NCBI GenBank assembly: GCA_030407315.1
Contig: JALQPE010002265.1
Coordinates: 62,001 to 126,000 of the forward strand
Direction: 5' to 3'
Source of the DNA: Asparagopsis taxiformis
Lineage: Eukaryota > Rhodophyta > Florideophyceae > Bonnemaisoniales > Bonnemaisoniaceae
Length of the DNA: 64,000 nucleotides
Below the pieces are notes generated by a model. The model ran no database searches. It saw only the letters and a program-made list of their open reading frames with translations, and was not told where the DNA came from. Shown piece by piece: positions 26,967 to 35,737 of this stretch. Numbering within the stretch: position 1 is the first letter of the stretch; every line of letters starts with the position of its first letter. A program made the translations under genes and the position numbers.

Positions 26967-29957
26967 CTATACCTGACCTGAGAAGTGAGCTGAAAGTGTT
27001 ATCACAGATTCAAACTTCGTGCGTAAGTCCTGCCAGGCATCTTGTTGCGAGGCGTTCAGCTCACGAATCAAGTCGACTCCTCCCTCATCCATCGCCAAAC
27101 TCGTCCCATGCGCAGCTAGGAACACAGCAAGATGCGCCTGAGTGATCTCAAATTCTTGAGGGGATCTCAACCGCTCTTTGAAGTAGATCGCTGCGTTCTT
27201 GCGAGCCCGACTGCCTTCCAGTGACCGTAGCTCCATATCTACTCCGGACGCACCAATCTTTGAGAGTAACAACCGTGCATCTTCATATTGCTCTCTTGCG
27301 ACTAGACGCCCAAATTGACTGTTAATCCAATAATCGTCATCATTCAAAGGTTTCCCAGGGTTATGGATTCTACCATGGCCTGTTTGCTTGATTTTTTCTT
27401 CTTCCTCAGCATCCTCCACGTCAAACTCCATATGTATCCCTTTGACAGTCGGTAAGAAAAATGGCGCATCCTTTGGTTTCTTCGGACCTTCAATCGGTTT
27501 GTTTCTTTCCTTAATTGCTTGTAAGTTACTCAAAGTTGTCCAGTCTGTCAGGGGCTTCGAACTGAGCGTAGCAATGTGACTTGACAGCGGGAGAGGCACT
27601 CCATCACCAGATTCTCTATCTTTTGCTTCGTCCTCAGTGATGGAGGAGCCCTCAGAATCATCATCAGATCCATCCTCGGTATCGTCCTCGTCATCACTGA
27701 AATCATCCAATATATTGGAACCCAACTCATCCTTGATTTCACTTGAGGTTTTGCCGGAAAGCTGCAAGGGCTGGTATTTTGATTTGTCAATCCAGAGCGA
27801 AATGCCCAGTCTATTGACATGAGTCGAGGCCAAATACTCTCCACTTGGTGCTACTGCAACACTGGTGGGTGTGTCAAGACAGACTAGGGTGTCTAGAGTC
27901 CTTCCCGACGGCAAATCCCATGTCTTGATGGTACTGTCCATAGATGCTGATATTATACGACGTCCTTGCGGATCAAAGCATAGGTCAGCTATCGGACCAG
28001 TATGACCCGTGAAGTGTCGTGCAAGCTTTCTGGTAGAAGCATCGTATACATATATCGAAAAGTTCTCAGAAGCTACAGCAAGCAAGTCAGAAGTCCTGCA
28101 CCATTTCATCTGAGTAATAATGGAGGGCACTTCAACTACTGAATCTTTTAGCTCCCTTGTGTGAAAGACCCAGAACTTCAGCAATCGGTCTTTAGCACCG
28201 CCCGATACTAAAATATCTCCACAGCCATCCACAGTCAGATCAACAATAGGACAGTCATGTGCACGTCCCCAAACACCCATGCCGTTATTTTGTGCATCTT
28301 CTGCTCCATTTTGAGTGAGTAAACTTGCATCTTTGTACACCCCTTGATGAAGACCACTCTGAAGATTGTATGAATGTATTCTTCCGTCCCTACTCGCCAC
28401 AATTGCATAATTGCCACATGGGGAAATGACAACAGATGTTGCACACCTGTCCTCAGCAACCATATCATGATCAGTAAAGCCCTTCCGCTTTTTCTGCGAT
28501 CCCTTCTTGAATGTCAATGCATGCTTCCTGGGACCAACAGGTGGGGCCAGAACACTTTGGTGCATGGCACCATTTCGTAGCCGCCATGTATATGCCTCAA
28601 TCGTATCGGCATGGACGGTGACAATGTTTGAAAAGTCATGATCCCTCTGTCGCAAATTACTAGAGGCAAGGGCAACAATAGGAAGGAGCTTCTTAGAGAG
28701 ATCTGCTCGTTGATCCCCAGCTTCGACGTGCGATTCTGCTCTGCGCCGCTTTTTGGAACGTGGTCCTCTAGTCTCCACCTTAGGTTGCGCAAATGAGCGG
28801 TTTCTAGACTCCTGAACAATGGAAACCAATCGAAGCTCACGGTCAAGACCTGCAGAGACCATCATGGTTCCATCATATCCGCAGAATCTTACTAATGTAG
28901 GTGGCAAGTAGTGGCCCTCTCTGGACCTAAGAATACGTGCATTACCATTAGCGTCATCGAAGATGTGAACCTTGACCGAATTGTCGCCATACCCGGCAGT
29001 GATGAGAATCGGTTCGCCAGGAAGAAACTGACTGAGAGCTGCACCACCCAGGTGAACACCATGAACTTCAGATCGTACTCTCTTTTCGATCAAATCCCAA
29101 ACGATAAGATTGCCTGCTCTGTCGCCAACTACCATACTTTGATTGCCATCAGATCGGAATGATATTGTCGATATAGCACGCTGAGACTTGATAATTTTAG
29201 TATCATTATCCTCTGAATAAGGGCGAAATGCAACGATTGTCTCATCCATCCGGAAATTATGGAGATGAACGAGACCATTTTCTGTGCCAACTGCGACAAC
29301 ATCAAGGGCTGGGGATGGCTCCAACACAGTAATTCGCGACGCGAACCCCTTGAATTGGCATATAATTGATTTGCTTCGAATATTCAATAGTAGACAACGA
29401 CCATCTTTGCTGCCTAGTAGTACCTTATTGACGTAAGTCTGAGGATGTGCAATGCAAGTCGGAACGAATTTGGGTGGGAGTATAATGTCTGTGATGACCA
29501 CACCTTTCTTCAACGGTTCGTCCCGAGGGCTAGGCGGCAACCTCCAAACAACAAGGCGACCATCTTTCTCTGATACAGAAATGAGAATATCACCCACGAT
29601 TTGCATAAAAGAGATAGGTTCATCATGGGCAACCCATAAGGTGTGCGGCTTGAGACGGAGAAAGACACCGATTTTGGCGCCCACTGCCACAAATGTGGAT
29701 TCATATATGGCAGCTATTGCAGAGATGCGCGGCTCGTCAGCATCAGCAGTCCATTGTCTGGGCATCGGTTTGGATACACCTTTGAGGTGTAGGTCCGTGT
29801 CATATAAATGAAGAGTTCTGGCACCATCGACGGGTGCAGTCAGAAAAGACGCTGTACCTTGGCGATGAAGAATTGGTGCACAGGAACTACCCTGTGCACC
29901 ATCGCATACCAAGCCGAGGGAGCGGTACGGTGCGTAAAGTTTTCGTTGCCTGCCCAT
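26967..29957 (-). CDS. UTP21: UTP21 / WDR36 homologue, SSU-processome UTP-B subunit
   Basis: 996 residues from Met at 29957 (MGRQRKLYAPYRSLGLVCDG). The frame continues to a Met at 30044, but the added 29 residues do not look like the family. It is a nucleolar UTP-B subunit that works with UTP12 in the SSU processome. Two WD40 propellers occupy about residues 30-690, e.g. GHTGPIADLCFDPQGRRIIS then MDSTIKTWDLPSG. An acidic insert (DDFSDDEDDTEDGSDDDSEG) lies near 735-760. The C-terminal Utp21 domain contains LQAIKERNKPIEGPKKPKDA, PFFLPTVKG, RLRSPQEFEITQAHLAVFLA and a closing helix. These features match the WDR36 family over its whole length. Confidence 0.93.
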   Translation of the reverse strand: MGRQRKLYAPYRSLGLVCDGAQGSSCAPILHRQGTASFLTAPVDGARTLHLYDTDLHLKGVSKPMPRQWTADADEPRISAIAAIYESTFVAVGAKIGVFLRLKPHTLWVAHDEPISFMQIVGDILISVSEKDGRLVVWRLPPSPRDEPLKKGVVITDIILPPKFVPTCIAHPQTYVNKVLLGSKDGRCLLLNIRSKSIICQFKGFASRITVLEPSPALDVVAVGTENGLVHLHNFRMDETIVAFRPYSEDNDTKIIKSQRAISTISFRSDGNQSMVVGDRAGNLIVWDLIEKRVRSEVHGVHLGGAALSQFLPGEPILITAGYGDNSVKVHIFDDANGNARILRSREGHYLPPTLVRFCGYDGTMMVSAGLDRELRLVSIVQESRNRSFAQPKVETRGPRSKKRRRAESHVEAGDQRADLSKKLLPIVALASSNLRQRDHDFSNIVTVHADTIEAYTWRLRNGAMHQSVLAPPVGPRKHALTFKKGSQKKRKGFTDHDMVAEDRCATSVVISPCGNYAIVASRDGRIHSYNLQSGLHQGVYKDASLLTQNGAEDAQNNGMGVWGRAHDCPIVDLTVDGCGDILVSGGAKDRLLKFWVFHTRELKDSVVEVPSIITQMKWCRTSDLLAVASENFSIYVYDASTRKLARHFTGHTGPIADLCFDPQGRRIISASMDSTIKTWDLPSGRTLDTLVCLDTPTSVAVAPSGEYLASTHVNRLGISLWIDKSKYQPLQLSGKTSSEIKDELGSNILDDFSDDEDDTEDGSDDDSEGSSITEDEAKDRESGDGVPLPLSSHIATLSSKPLTDWTTLSNLQAIKERNKPIEGPKKPKDAPFFLPTVKGIHMEFDVEDAEEEEKIKQTGHGRIHNPGKPLNDDDYWINSQFGRLVAREQYEDARLLLSKIGASGVDMELRSLEGSRARKNAAIYFKERLRSPQEFEITQAHLAVFLAAHGTSLAMDEGGVDLIRELNASQQDAWQDLRTKFESVITLSAHFSGQV

Positions 29958-30146
29958 CGCCTGAAGAAAGAACCGAGAGAAAAATCGTAACTGGACGTTG
30001 GAGCCGGTAGCGAGACGAGTTACGTAGTTTGGTAGTTGTGCCACCGCCGGCGGATCTGCCGCTGATTGGTTACCGTAGCAAATTAATTACTTTCAAGGTA
30101 ATTGTGGAAAAATTAGCGAAAAATTAGAAAAAAATAAGGGAATGAA

Positions 30147-30155
30147 TTTGGCGCC
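30147..30155 (+). promoter_or_regulatory. E2F-like site TTTGGCGCC
   Basis: Fits the E2F consensus TTTSSCGC. It lies 187 bp before the nucleoplasmin-fold gene and 191 bp before the UTP21 start, in their shared divergent promoter. Three other such sites lie in front of genes in this window. Function is inferred. Confidence 0.35.
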
Positions 30156-30333
30156 GATCCGTGTGATGAGCCAAAAAGCTGCTTCAGGTCGGTTTTAAAT
30201 TGTTCGTATCCTGTTAAATACCAAACGTCGGCCGCCTCCCGAACCACCATCTCCGTCCGCCAGCCGAACATTCCTGATCCTATTCGACTGTCTGTTGAGA
30301 CATTTTTCGCCTCTACCTTTCCTCTAGCCTGCA

Positions 30334-31755
30334 ATGGATAAGGTTGCTTTCTGGGGAATTACCCTCAAGCCGGGAGATCCTGCTCAGTTGGATTTATTGG
30401 ATGGCGAAACATTGCACGTCACCATGGTCTCCTATGGTGCACAACTTGCTGATAAGAATGGCCGCTCTGTGGTAACTGCTAGCATTCGCGACTCTGACAA
30501 GACCTTTGCGCTTGCTGCCCTCACAGCTGGAAAAATGGAAACCACCGTCCTTGATGTCAGTTTTATTGGCGAAGAAAGCGTCTCTTTTGAAGTCACCGGA
30601 AAGAATGTTGTCCACCTTGTTGGTAATTTCTCTTTTGAAAATGAAGTCGATGATTCAGATGACGATGGCGAGAACCTCATTGGTGTGTACGACGACCAAG
30701 GTATGGATATGGATATGTCCGATGATTCTGACGACTCTGAAGAGAATGAGCCAAGACTCCTCGTCGATGATGATCCCCCTATTATTACAGAGGTTGACGA
30801 TGAGGAAGATGATGCAGCCGAGAAGAAATCAGTCAAATCTCCAGCCCCCAAGAAGAAGAAAGATAAGAAAGAAAGAACGCCTAATGGAAGACATGCGGAC
30901 AAGCCAAAAGCTTCTAAGGCAGGTGGAGAGGAAGAGGATTCTGTCAAACCACAGAAGAATGAAGCTACCAAGAGGGAAGCCGCGAAGAAGGAGGTTGCCA
31001 AAAAAGAAGCTGCAAAGAAGGAAGCCCCCAAAAAGGAAGCTACTAAAAAGGATGCCCCGAAGAAGGAGGTTGCCAAGAAGGAACAGAAAAAAACTCCTAA
31101 AAAGGACGTGAAAGAACAGAAAGACGGGAAGAAACAAGCAAAGAAAGAAGTGAAGAAAGACCAGCCTCTCCCTAAAGAGGAGGAGGACGAAAGTGACAGT
31201 GAGGAAGATAGTGCTACGAAGGGGACGGATACGAAGAAGATAGCTGAAGAAAAAGAGGATGTGAACAAAGCTGTCACAGAATCCGAGGTTACTCCAACAA
31301 CTGCAAATGGGAAGCGTGGCCGTAAGCGGAAAGTTTCTATTGCAGAAACAGATGGCCCGACGCCCCCCACGGTGAAACGTTCTAAGGTACGTGGGCGACC
31401 GGGTACTCCGGCCGCCGCAAAATCATCTCAGAAAGTGAACAAAACGGAGGCTAAGCGGGATGCGAAAAAGGCGAACGAACCTAAAGCCAACGGAAAGGCC
31501 GAAGATGAGACGATGAAGGATAATGCTTCGTCTCCTGACGCAAAGCCTTCTTCACCTGCAGCAAAACCACCTGCAGCAAAAGCATCCTCGCCAACCGCAA
31601 AAGAGTCCGTCCCTACCGCTAAGGATTCTTCGCCAAAAGCGAAAAATTCTGAGCCGCCCGAGCCGAAAGCTTCGCCCAATGAACCTGGAACTGGCTCAAA
31701 GAAGAAGAGGAAAAAGGGGAGGAAAAATTCAGCTAACAATACGGCGAACTCCTAG
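30334..31755 (+). CDS. Nucleoplasmin-fold (HD2/FKBP-N-terminal type) nuclear protein with basic repetitive tail
   Basis: 473 residues, one exon. The first 100 residues (start MDKVAFWGITLKPGDP, end NVVHLVGNFSFE) form the nucleoplasmin-like NPL domain found in plant HD2 proteins and at the N-terminus of nuclear FKBPs. An acidic tract follows (DDSDDDGENL, then DDSDDSEENE), as in histone chaperones. No FKBP isomerase domain and no zinc finger follow. Instead there is a Lys/Glu/Ala repeat (about residues 208-265, units like KKEAAKKE), two AT-hook-like motifs (KRGRKRK and RGRPG, about 328-355), and a Ser/Pro/Ala/Lys tail like linker histone H1. A chromatin or nucleolar histone-chaperone role is likely. 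Deacetylase activity is not implied. Confidence 0.8.
   Translation: MDKVAFWGITLKPGDPAQLDLLDGETLHVTMVSYGAQLADKNGRSVVTASIRDSDKTFALAALTAGKMETTVLDVSFIGEESVSFEVTGKNVVHLVGNFSFENEVDDSDDDGENLIGVYDDQGMDMDMSDDSDDSEENEPRLLVDDDPPIITEVDDEEDDAAEKKSVKSPAPKKKKDKKERTPNGRHADKPKASKAGGEEEDSVKPQKNEATKREAAKKEVAKKEAAKKEAPKKEATKKDAPKKEVAKKEQKKTPKKDVKEQKDGKKQAKKEVKKDQPLPKEEEDESDSEEDSATKGTDTKKIAEEKEDVNKAVTESEVTPTTANGKRGRKRKVSIAETDGPTPPTVKRSKVRGRPGTPAAAKSSQKVNKTEAKRDAKKANEPKANGKAEDETMKDNASSPDAKPSSPAAKPPAAKASSPTAKESVPTAKDSSPKAKNSEPPEPKASPNEPGTGSKKKRKKGRKNSANNTANS
30961..31110 (+). repeat. Coding tandem repeat, Lys/Glu/Ala-rich
   Basis: Imperfect repeat of about 12-15 bp units encoding KKEA/KKEV/KKDA blocks inside the nucleoplasmin-fold gene. 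Such tracts vary in length between strains. Confidence 0.6.
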
Positions 31756-31858
31756 ATCGATGAGGTTGGTATAACCTGTCTCGCGCAGTTGCTTATCCGA
31801 TGCTAGCTTCATACCTTTTACTAGCTCAGCTAGAAGCCATTCTTAGATTTGTGGAATA

Positions 31859-33461
31859 TCATTCCTTCATTTTTGTCATTAAGAAGCCTGGATGAGCGTA
31901 GATCGAGCTGTCACCATAACTGAGAAATCGGTAGTTGGATGCGAGGGCATGGTAATAGACTTGGAACAGCTCTTCTGGGGAGCCCCCAAGAAAAGCTGAT
32001 ACTAGCATCAGCAACGTGGACTTCGGTTGGTGAAAGTTGGTGACAATAGCGTCAACACTACAGGTCAATAAACATGAACGGATCCATGAGTGATAGGAGG
32101 GAGTTAGTATAACGAACGTAAACGCAGTAATCTGACGAATACATTTTCTTGAAACGTACGCTTTGAAAGGATAGCCGGGGACAATCAGTAGCTTTGTCTC
32201 GCCAAATATGGGCCGCCCTGATTCGGTTGTCCACTTCAAGACGGCTTCGTAAGCCTCATTAGTTGTGGGTAAGTTTGATTCACTGAGGATGTCCAGTTGT
32301 TCATAGGGTTCCCATTGACCTATTCTGAGTGACTTGAAATCCTTCGAATCATTACGTAATATGCGGACTCCAAACCAGTACAAGGACTCAAGTGTTCGAA
32401 CAGATGTAGTTCCCTATGTGGAAAAACACAGTAAATCACAAAGATGAAGAGTCAGGTCAGATGAATGGAAGGAGGATCTGTAATGGCACTATTGAACAGT
32501 CGTGTCTGCGGCTTACCAAAGCTACAATTGGGCTTCGCTTCCTGGTGTGTTTCACTAATTTCTCAAGAGTGTGTCTGGATACACCTATTCTTTCTTCGTG
32601 CATCGAGTGGGACTCTATTCTCTCCCCATCTACTTGAGCAAATGTTCCTGCACTAACATGCAAAGTAACCTGGGCAATATCGATTCCTCTCTTACCAAGC
32701 ATGTTTAGCACGTCTTCCGTCATATGTAATCCTGCCGTAGGAGCAGCAACAGAACCTTCAACATCTGCATACACAGTCTGGTATTGTACTTCATCAGTGA
32801 CGTCTGCTTTCCGCTTAATATATGGGGGAAGAGGAATGCGACCTGCGAGTTCTAATGCGTCGCCAAATGTAATAGATCCTTGCTTCGCTAGAGGTACATT
32901 TTCAGTAGAAAGGTCAATGACGCCTCCGCGTAGTTCGGTAGTTTCCGTCCCAAGACGAAAGGAAACTACAGCAGATTGGGCTGATTTATCCAGAACCGTG
33001 GCAAGAAGCTCTAGGCCTTGACCTGACTGAGGAAGAGATACCCTCAACTCGTCACCCACGCGTATTCGGCGCCCTCCCAAATAGCACTTCCAATTGTGCT
33101 GCCAACCTTCACTTCCGAGCAATCGTGATGGCTCTGTTACATCTACCGGGGAAAGCAGCATCAGTTCTGCTCTACCACCGCTGGCTTTCTGCATTGGAAT
33201 TCTAGCGGGGATTACTTTGCTTGAATTCATTACAATCATGCAACCAGGTGGTAGCAGTGTTGGTAGATCGGTGAACTTTCTGTCTTCGATAGCATTTGCA
33301 CTGCCTCGAACGACGAGAAGCTTTGAGCTGCTCCGATCCAGAAGAGGTCGGGAAGCAATGCGGTCAGCTGGAAGAATGTAGTCAAATGAAGAAGTCAGGA
33401 CTTCCTTTGCTCGTTTGAGATATTGTCTTGAGACATTTGGTGATGCACGCAGTGACGCCAT
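31859..33461 (-). CDS. queA: S-adenosylmethionine:tRNA ribosyltransferase-isomerase QueA (three exons)
   Basis: Transfers and rearranges the ribose of S-adenosylmethionine onto preQ1 in tRNA to give epoxyqueuosine, a step of de novo queuosine synthesis. Exons: 32517-33461, 32160-32413 and 31859-32057, giving 465 residues. Intron 1 (32414-32516, 103 bp, GTAAGC..TAG) joins IVAL to [10 protein letters not shown]. Intron 2 (32058-32159, 102 bp, GTACGT..TAG, with TACTAAC) joins PGYPFKA to [14 protein letters not shown]. Both junctions restore conserved QueA blocks. Others are [54 protein letters not shown] and [13 protein letters not shown]. The first 25 residues are a weak leader. Most eukaryotes lack QueA and salvage queuine. 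Origin by plastid or later bacterial transfer cannot be told here. Confidence 0.9.
32058..32159 (-). other. QueA intron 2, in-frame and stop-free
   Basis: 102 bp, a multiple of three, with no stop in the reading frame, so simple gene finding would translate it as 34 extra residues. Removal is supported by donor GTACGT, branch TACTAAC, acceptor TGTAG and by the restored QueA block at the junction. Confidence 0.85.
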
Positions 33462-34014
33462 TGATTAGCTATTCCCAAACAGGAGACTTATTGCAAACTG
33501 ATCGCCAGGGGTTTAAATTTGTGCTGAAGATCTTTAATGTACAAGACAAGACGAGATCGATTTAGATAATAGGATCTATTCATGCTTAGTCAAATAAAAA
33601 TTTTTCCATGGGGAGCTCGCATTAATCTTGTATCCATGCGCTGTTTCGATGCACATCGCTTTGGCATGATCCCATGGAAGGTTTCATACTAAAGATTCAG
33701 CCCTTGCCAATGTCTTTAGAACTGCTTGGCCGCAAGTATTGTTCATCACGTTGCCTCTCTTCAATTGCGATGGTTTTTTGACCAGAAAAGCACTGTGCAA
33801 TTCCTTCCCCTTCGTTGTCAGACTCCGAGAGACATGAGAAATGTGGGGAGCGTGTCCAATACTTGCAATGCACCCTTGTACCCAAAATCAAAAAGGCCCT
33901 GTATAATCAACACGAAAGAGAATCTTATGTTCAGTACAACCGCTTGCTTCGGTATTTCTGAGGAAACATTGTTCCGAATTGAATGATATATCCAGTCATA
34001 GGAATGAACATCAA
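33462..34014. other. Intergenic region, about 550 bp
   Basis: Between the QueA start and the stop of the GRF gene (both minus strand). It should contain the QueA promoter. The short frames 33697-33891 and 33726-33986 have no recognisable content. Confidence 0.35.
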
Positions 34015-34800
34015 CTAAACCCCATCGTCACTTTCACAGGCAGAATGCGTCGGCGAAGAGACAGAAGGCCGAGACGCGTTGGGATTATCATTGTTCTCCT
34101 CTCCTTGGCTGTTGGGCGGATCACATTCATCAGCCCATTTGAAGAAACGGCAACGTTCATAAGGCCGCGGGTGTGCACATTTGAAGAAAGCGCGACCTTT
34201 GTTCGCATTGCGTTTTTTGCAAACGAAGCGCGCACATCGCATAGAATGGAGCTGACACAGCGGTGCATAAGCCAGGGTAGCATCGGCTGGATCTTCGGCG
34301 GCTTCTGACGAACCATTGGGGATGGGATGCTGCTTTGCAGTTACAGCTTCATCATGTTGAGTGACATCTCCATAATATGTAGCGGCGGAGGAGCCTCGAT
34401 TGAGGTAGTTCTTACCAACAGTGGCAGTACCATTTTTCTGCTGTGCTGAAAATCTTCCAGAGCGGCGTCCCGATGGTTTGGCGTGTCGTCGCCGTTTGAA
34501 ACCCGGCATGGCGTCTCGGGGTCGTGCAATTCGGCTCTTTGGCTGACGAACCCTTCTGCCCCTGGATTCATAGTGAAGGCCATCGTCTGGTGGAGGAGTT
34601 GGGGCGCGAACTGGGGACGGCGGTTTGTCGTCTGGATGTACGTAATTGGAGAGCTTGACGCAGGGTGTTGGGCGCTGCGAGCGACCAGCCACTTTCGGAA
34701 TGGATAGCGATTGAGAGAGATTTATGGGGCGTGATGCAGCATCCAGTTGGAGAGGGGAGATTGTTAGGGCGAAATTGAGTGATGGAGTGGATTGTGGCAT
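34015..34800 (-). CDS. GRF-type zinc-finger protein
   Basis: 261 residues, one exon. The only folded domain I see is a GRF zinc finger at about residues 182-225: CQLHSMRCARFVCKKRNANK, then GRAFFKC, then CRFFKWADEC. The Cys/His pattern (C182, H185, C208, C217) and the GR-FF and FxW parts fit the family found on APEX2, NEIL3 and TOP3A, where it binds single-stranded DNA. The N-terminal 175 residues are disordered, basic and Pro-rich (RGRRVRQPKSRIARPR, FKRRRHAKPSGRRSGR). No nuclease or glycosylase domain is attached. A DNA- or RNA-binding nuclear protein is likely. An E2F-type palindrome 80 bp upstream would fit an S-phase role. Confidence 0.75.
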   Translation of the reverse strand: MPQSTPSLNFALTISPLQLDAASRPINLSQSLSIPKVAGRSQRPTPCVKLSNYVHPDDKPPSPVRAPTPPPDDGLHYESRGRRVRQPKSRIARPRDAMPGFKRRRHAKPSGRRSGRFSAQQKNGTATVGKNYLNRGSSAATYYGDVTQHDEAVTAKQHPIPNGSSEAAEDPADATLAYAPLCQLHSMRCARFVCKKRNANKGRAFFKCAHPRPYERCRFFKWADECDPPNSQGEENNDNPNASRPSVSSPTHSACESDDGV

Positions 34801-35267
34801 GGCGGCATTGGATAGTTCCGGGCAGCGATGGTTGTCGGGATGCGACCTTCACTATGGATTGTATTTTAGTACCAGGTTTTTTGGCGCCAAATGTACTAGT
34901 ACTATTCCTTACACGTGTTATTGTATAGAATTGGTTGGTAAACTGAACTCGGTCGGAACACGTCCCGCGATATCAGTTACGTTCACTCATCCTTTTCACG
35001 GGCTTCACTCCTTTGACTAAATTTTGTTGGTTTAGCAGCCGGTACCAAGAAGCATCTTCCCGATACATCACGCACATCCTCTCCACCTATTATAAGCAAA
35101 CCGCACATTCTCTGATGGATGGACAGTCATTCTTCACACATACTACACGTGGATCCGGCGCAAATAATTTACTTTAGAACATCCCGTGCGGTCCTGCTCA
35201 TTCCACTTCACCTCCCACTCACCCGCTGCATCCCCTCCGTGCGATATCCGAGCAGACTTCTAGCACT
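34801..35267. other. Divergent promoter between GRF protein and J-protein genes
   Basis: 467 bp between outward starts. It holds the E2F-like palindrome given separately. Otherwise it is AT-rich from 34850 to 34960 with no other clear element. Confidence 0.4.
34880..34891. promoter_or_regulatory. E2F-like palindrome TTTGGCGCCAAA
   Basis: A perfect 12-bp palindrome that fits the E2F/DP consensus on both strands, 80 bp upstream of the GRF zinc-finger start. Site identity is from consensus only. Confidence 0.45.
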
Positions 35268-35729
35268 TTGTCACTCATGCGCACTCTAGGCCATCATTAT
35301 GCCCGGCTCGGACTGCGCTCCGGCGCTTCCAAGGAGGAACTAGCTAGTGCATATCGCGCAGCAGCGCTAAAATACCACCCAGACAAGGGTGGCGACAGTG
35401 CTACATTTGCCGCAATCCAAGAATCGTACCAAGCAATTCTATCCCACTCTTGTCCTCCCTTGTACGAGCCGTCTTCCATGCGCACCTATTATCACAGTCG
35501 TGCTGGAGATTGGTCCGACCTGTGGGGCATTATGGGGGCGGTTGTACTTCCAACCGCCGTTGGACTCGGCGTGGGCATCCGTCTTATGTATACTGGTGGA
35601 GAACAAACGGGGCTTCGCGCAGGCGGCACCTCGAGATTTCTCCCTGACAATAGTTTGAACCCACCCAGCTCAGTGTCATATGTTGAGCCGCTCATTAGGC
35701 AACCGAAACAAAACGATGAACAACCTTGA
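35268..35729 (+). CDS. Small membrane-anchored J-domain (DnaJ-like, type III) protein
   Basis: 153 residues, one exon. The J-domain is at about residues 5-58: HYARLGLRSGASKEELASAY then ALKYHPDKGGD with HPD at 37-39, the triad that stimulates Hsp70 ATPase. After a short linker there is one hydrophobic segment (IMGAVVLPTAVGLGVGIRLM, about 86-105), followed by a polar tail. No Gly/Phe or zinc-finger region is present, so this is a type III co-chaperone that would recruit Hsp70 to a membrane. Which membrane cannot be told. The stop is only 8 bp from the stop of the convergent PRMT7-like gene. Confidence 0.82.
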   Translation: MSLMRTLGHHYARLGLRSGASKEELASAYRAAALKYHPDKGGDSATFAAIQESYQAILSHSCPPLYEPSSMRTYYHSRAGDWSDLWGIMGAVVLPTAVGLGVGIRLMYTGGEQTGLRAGGTSRFLPDNSLNPPSSVSYVEPLIRQPKQNDEQP

Positions 35730-35737
35730 CTCTATTC

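Noticed and set aside
30432..31370. 312-codon minus-strand frame, Ser/Phe-rich
   Set aside because: Antisense shadow of the Lys/Glu-rich nucleoplasmin-fold gene, where Lys and Glu codons read as Phe/Leu/Ser on the other strand.
31859..32383. The downstream QueA piece read as a separate 174-residue gene
   Set aside because: It lacks a start of its own, joins the upstream piece through a good intron, and contains a second intron in frame; it is the C-terminal part of QueA.
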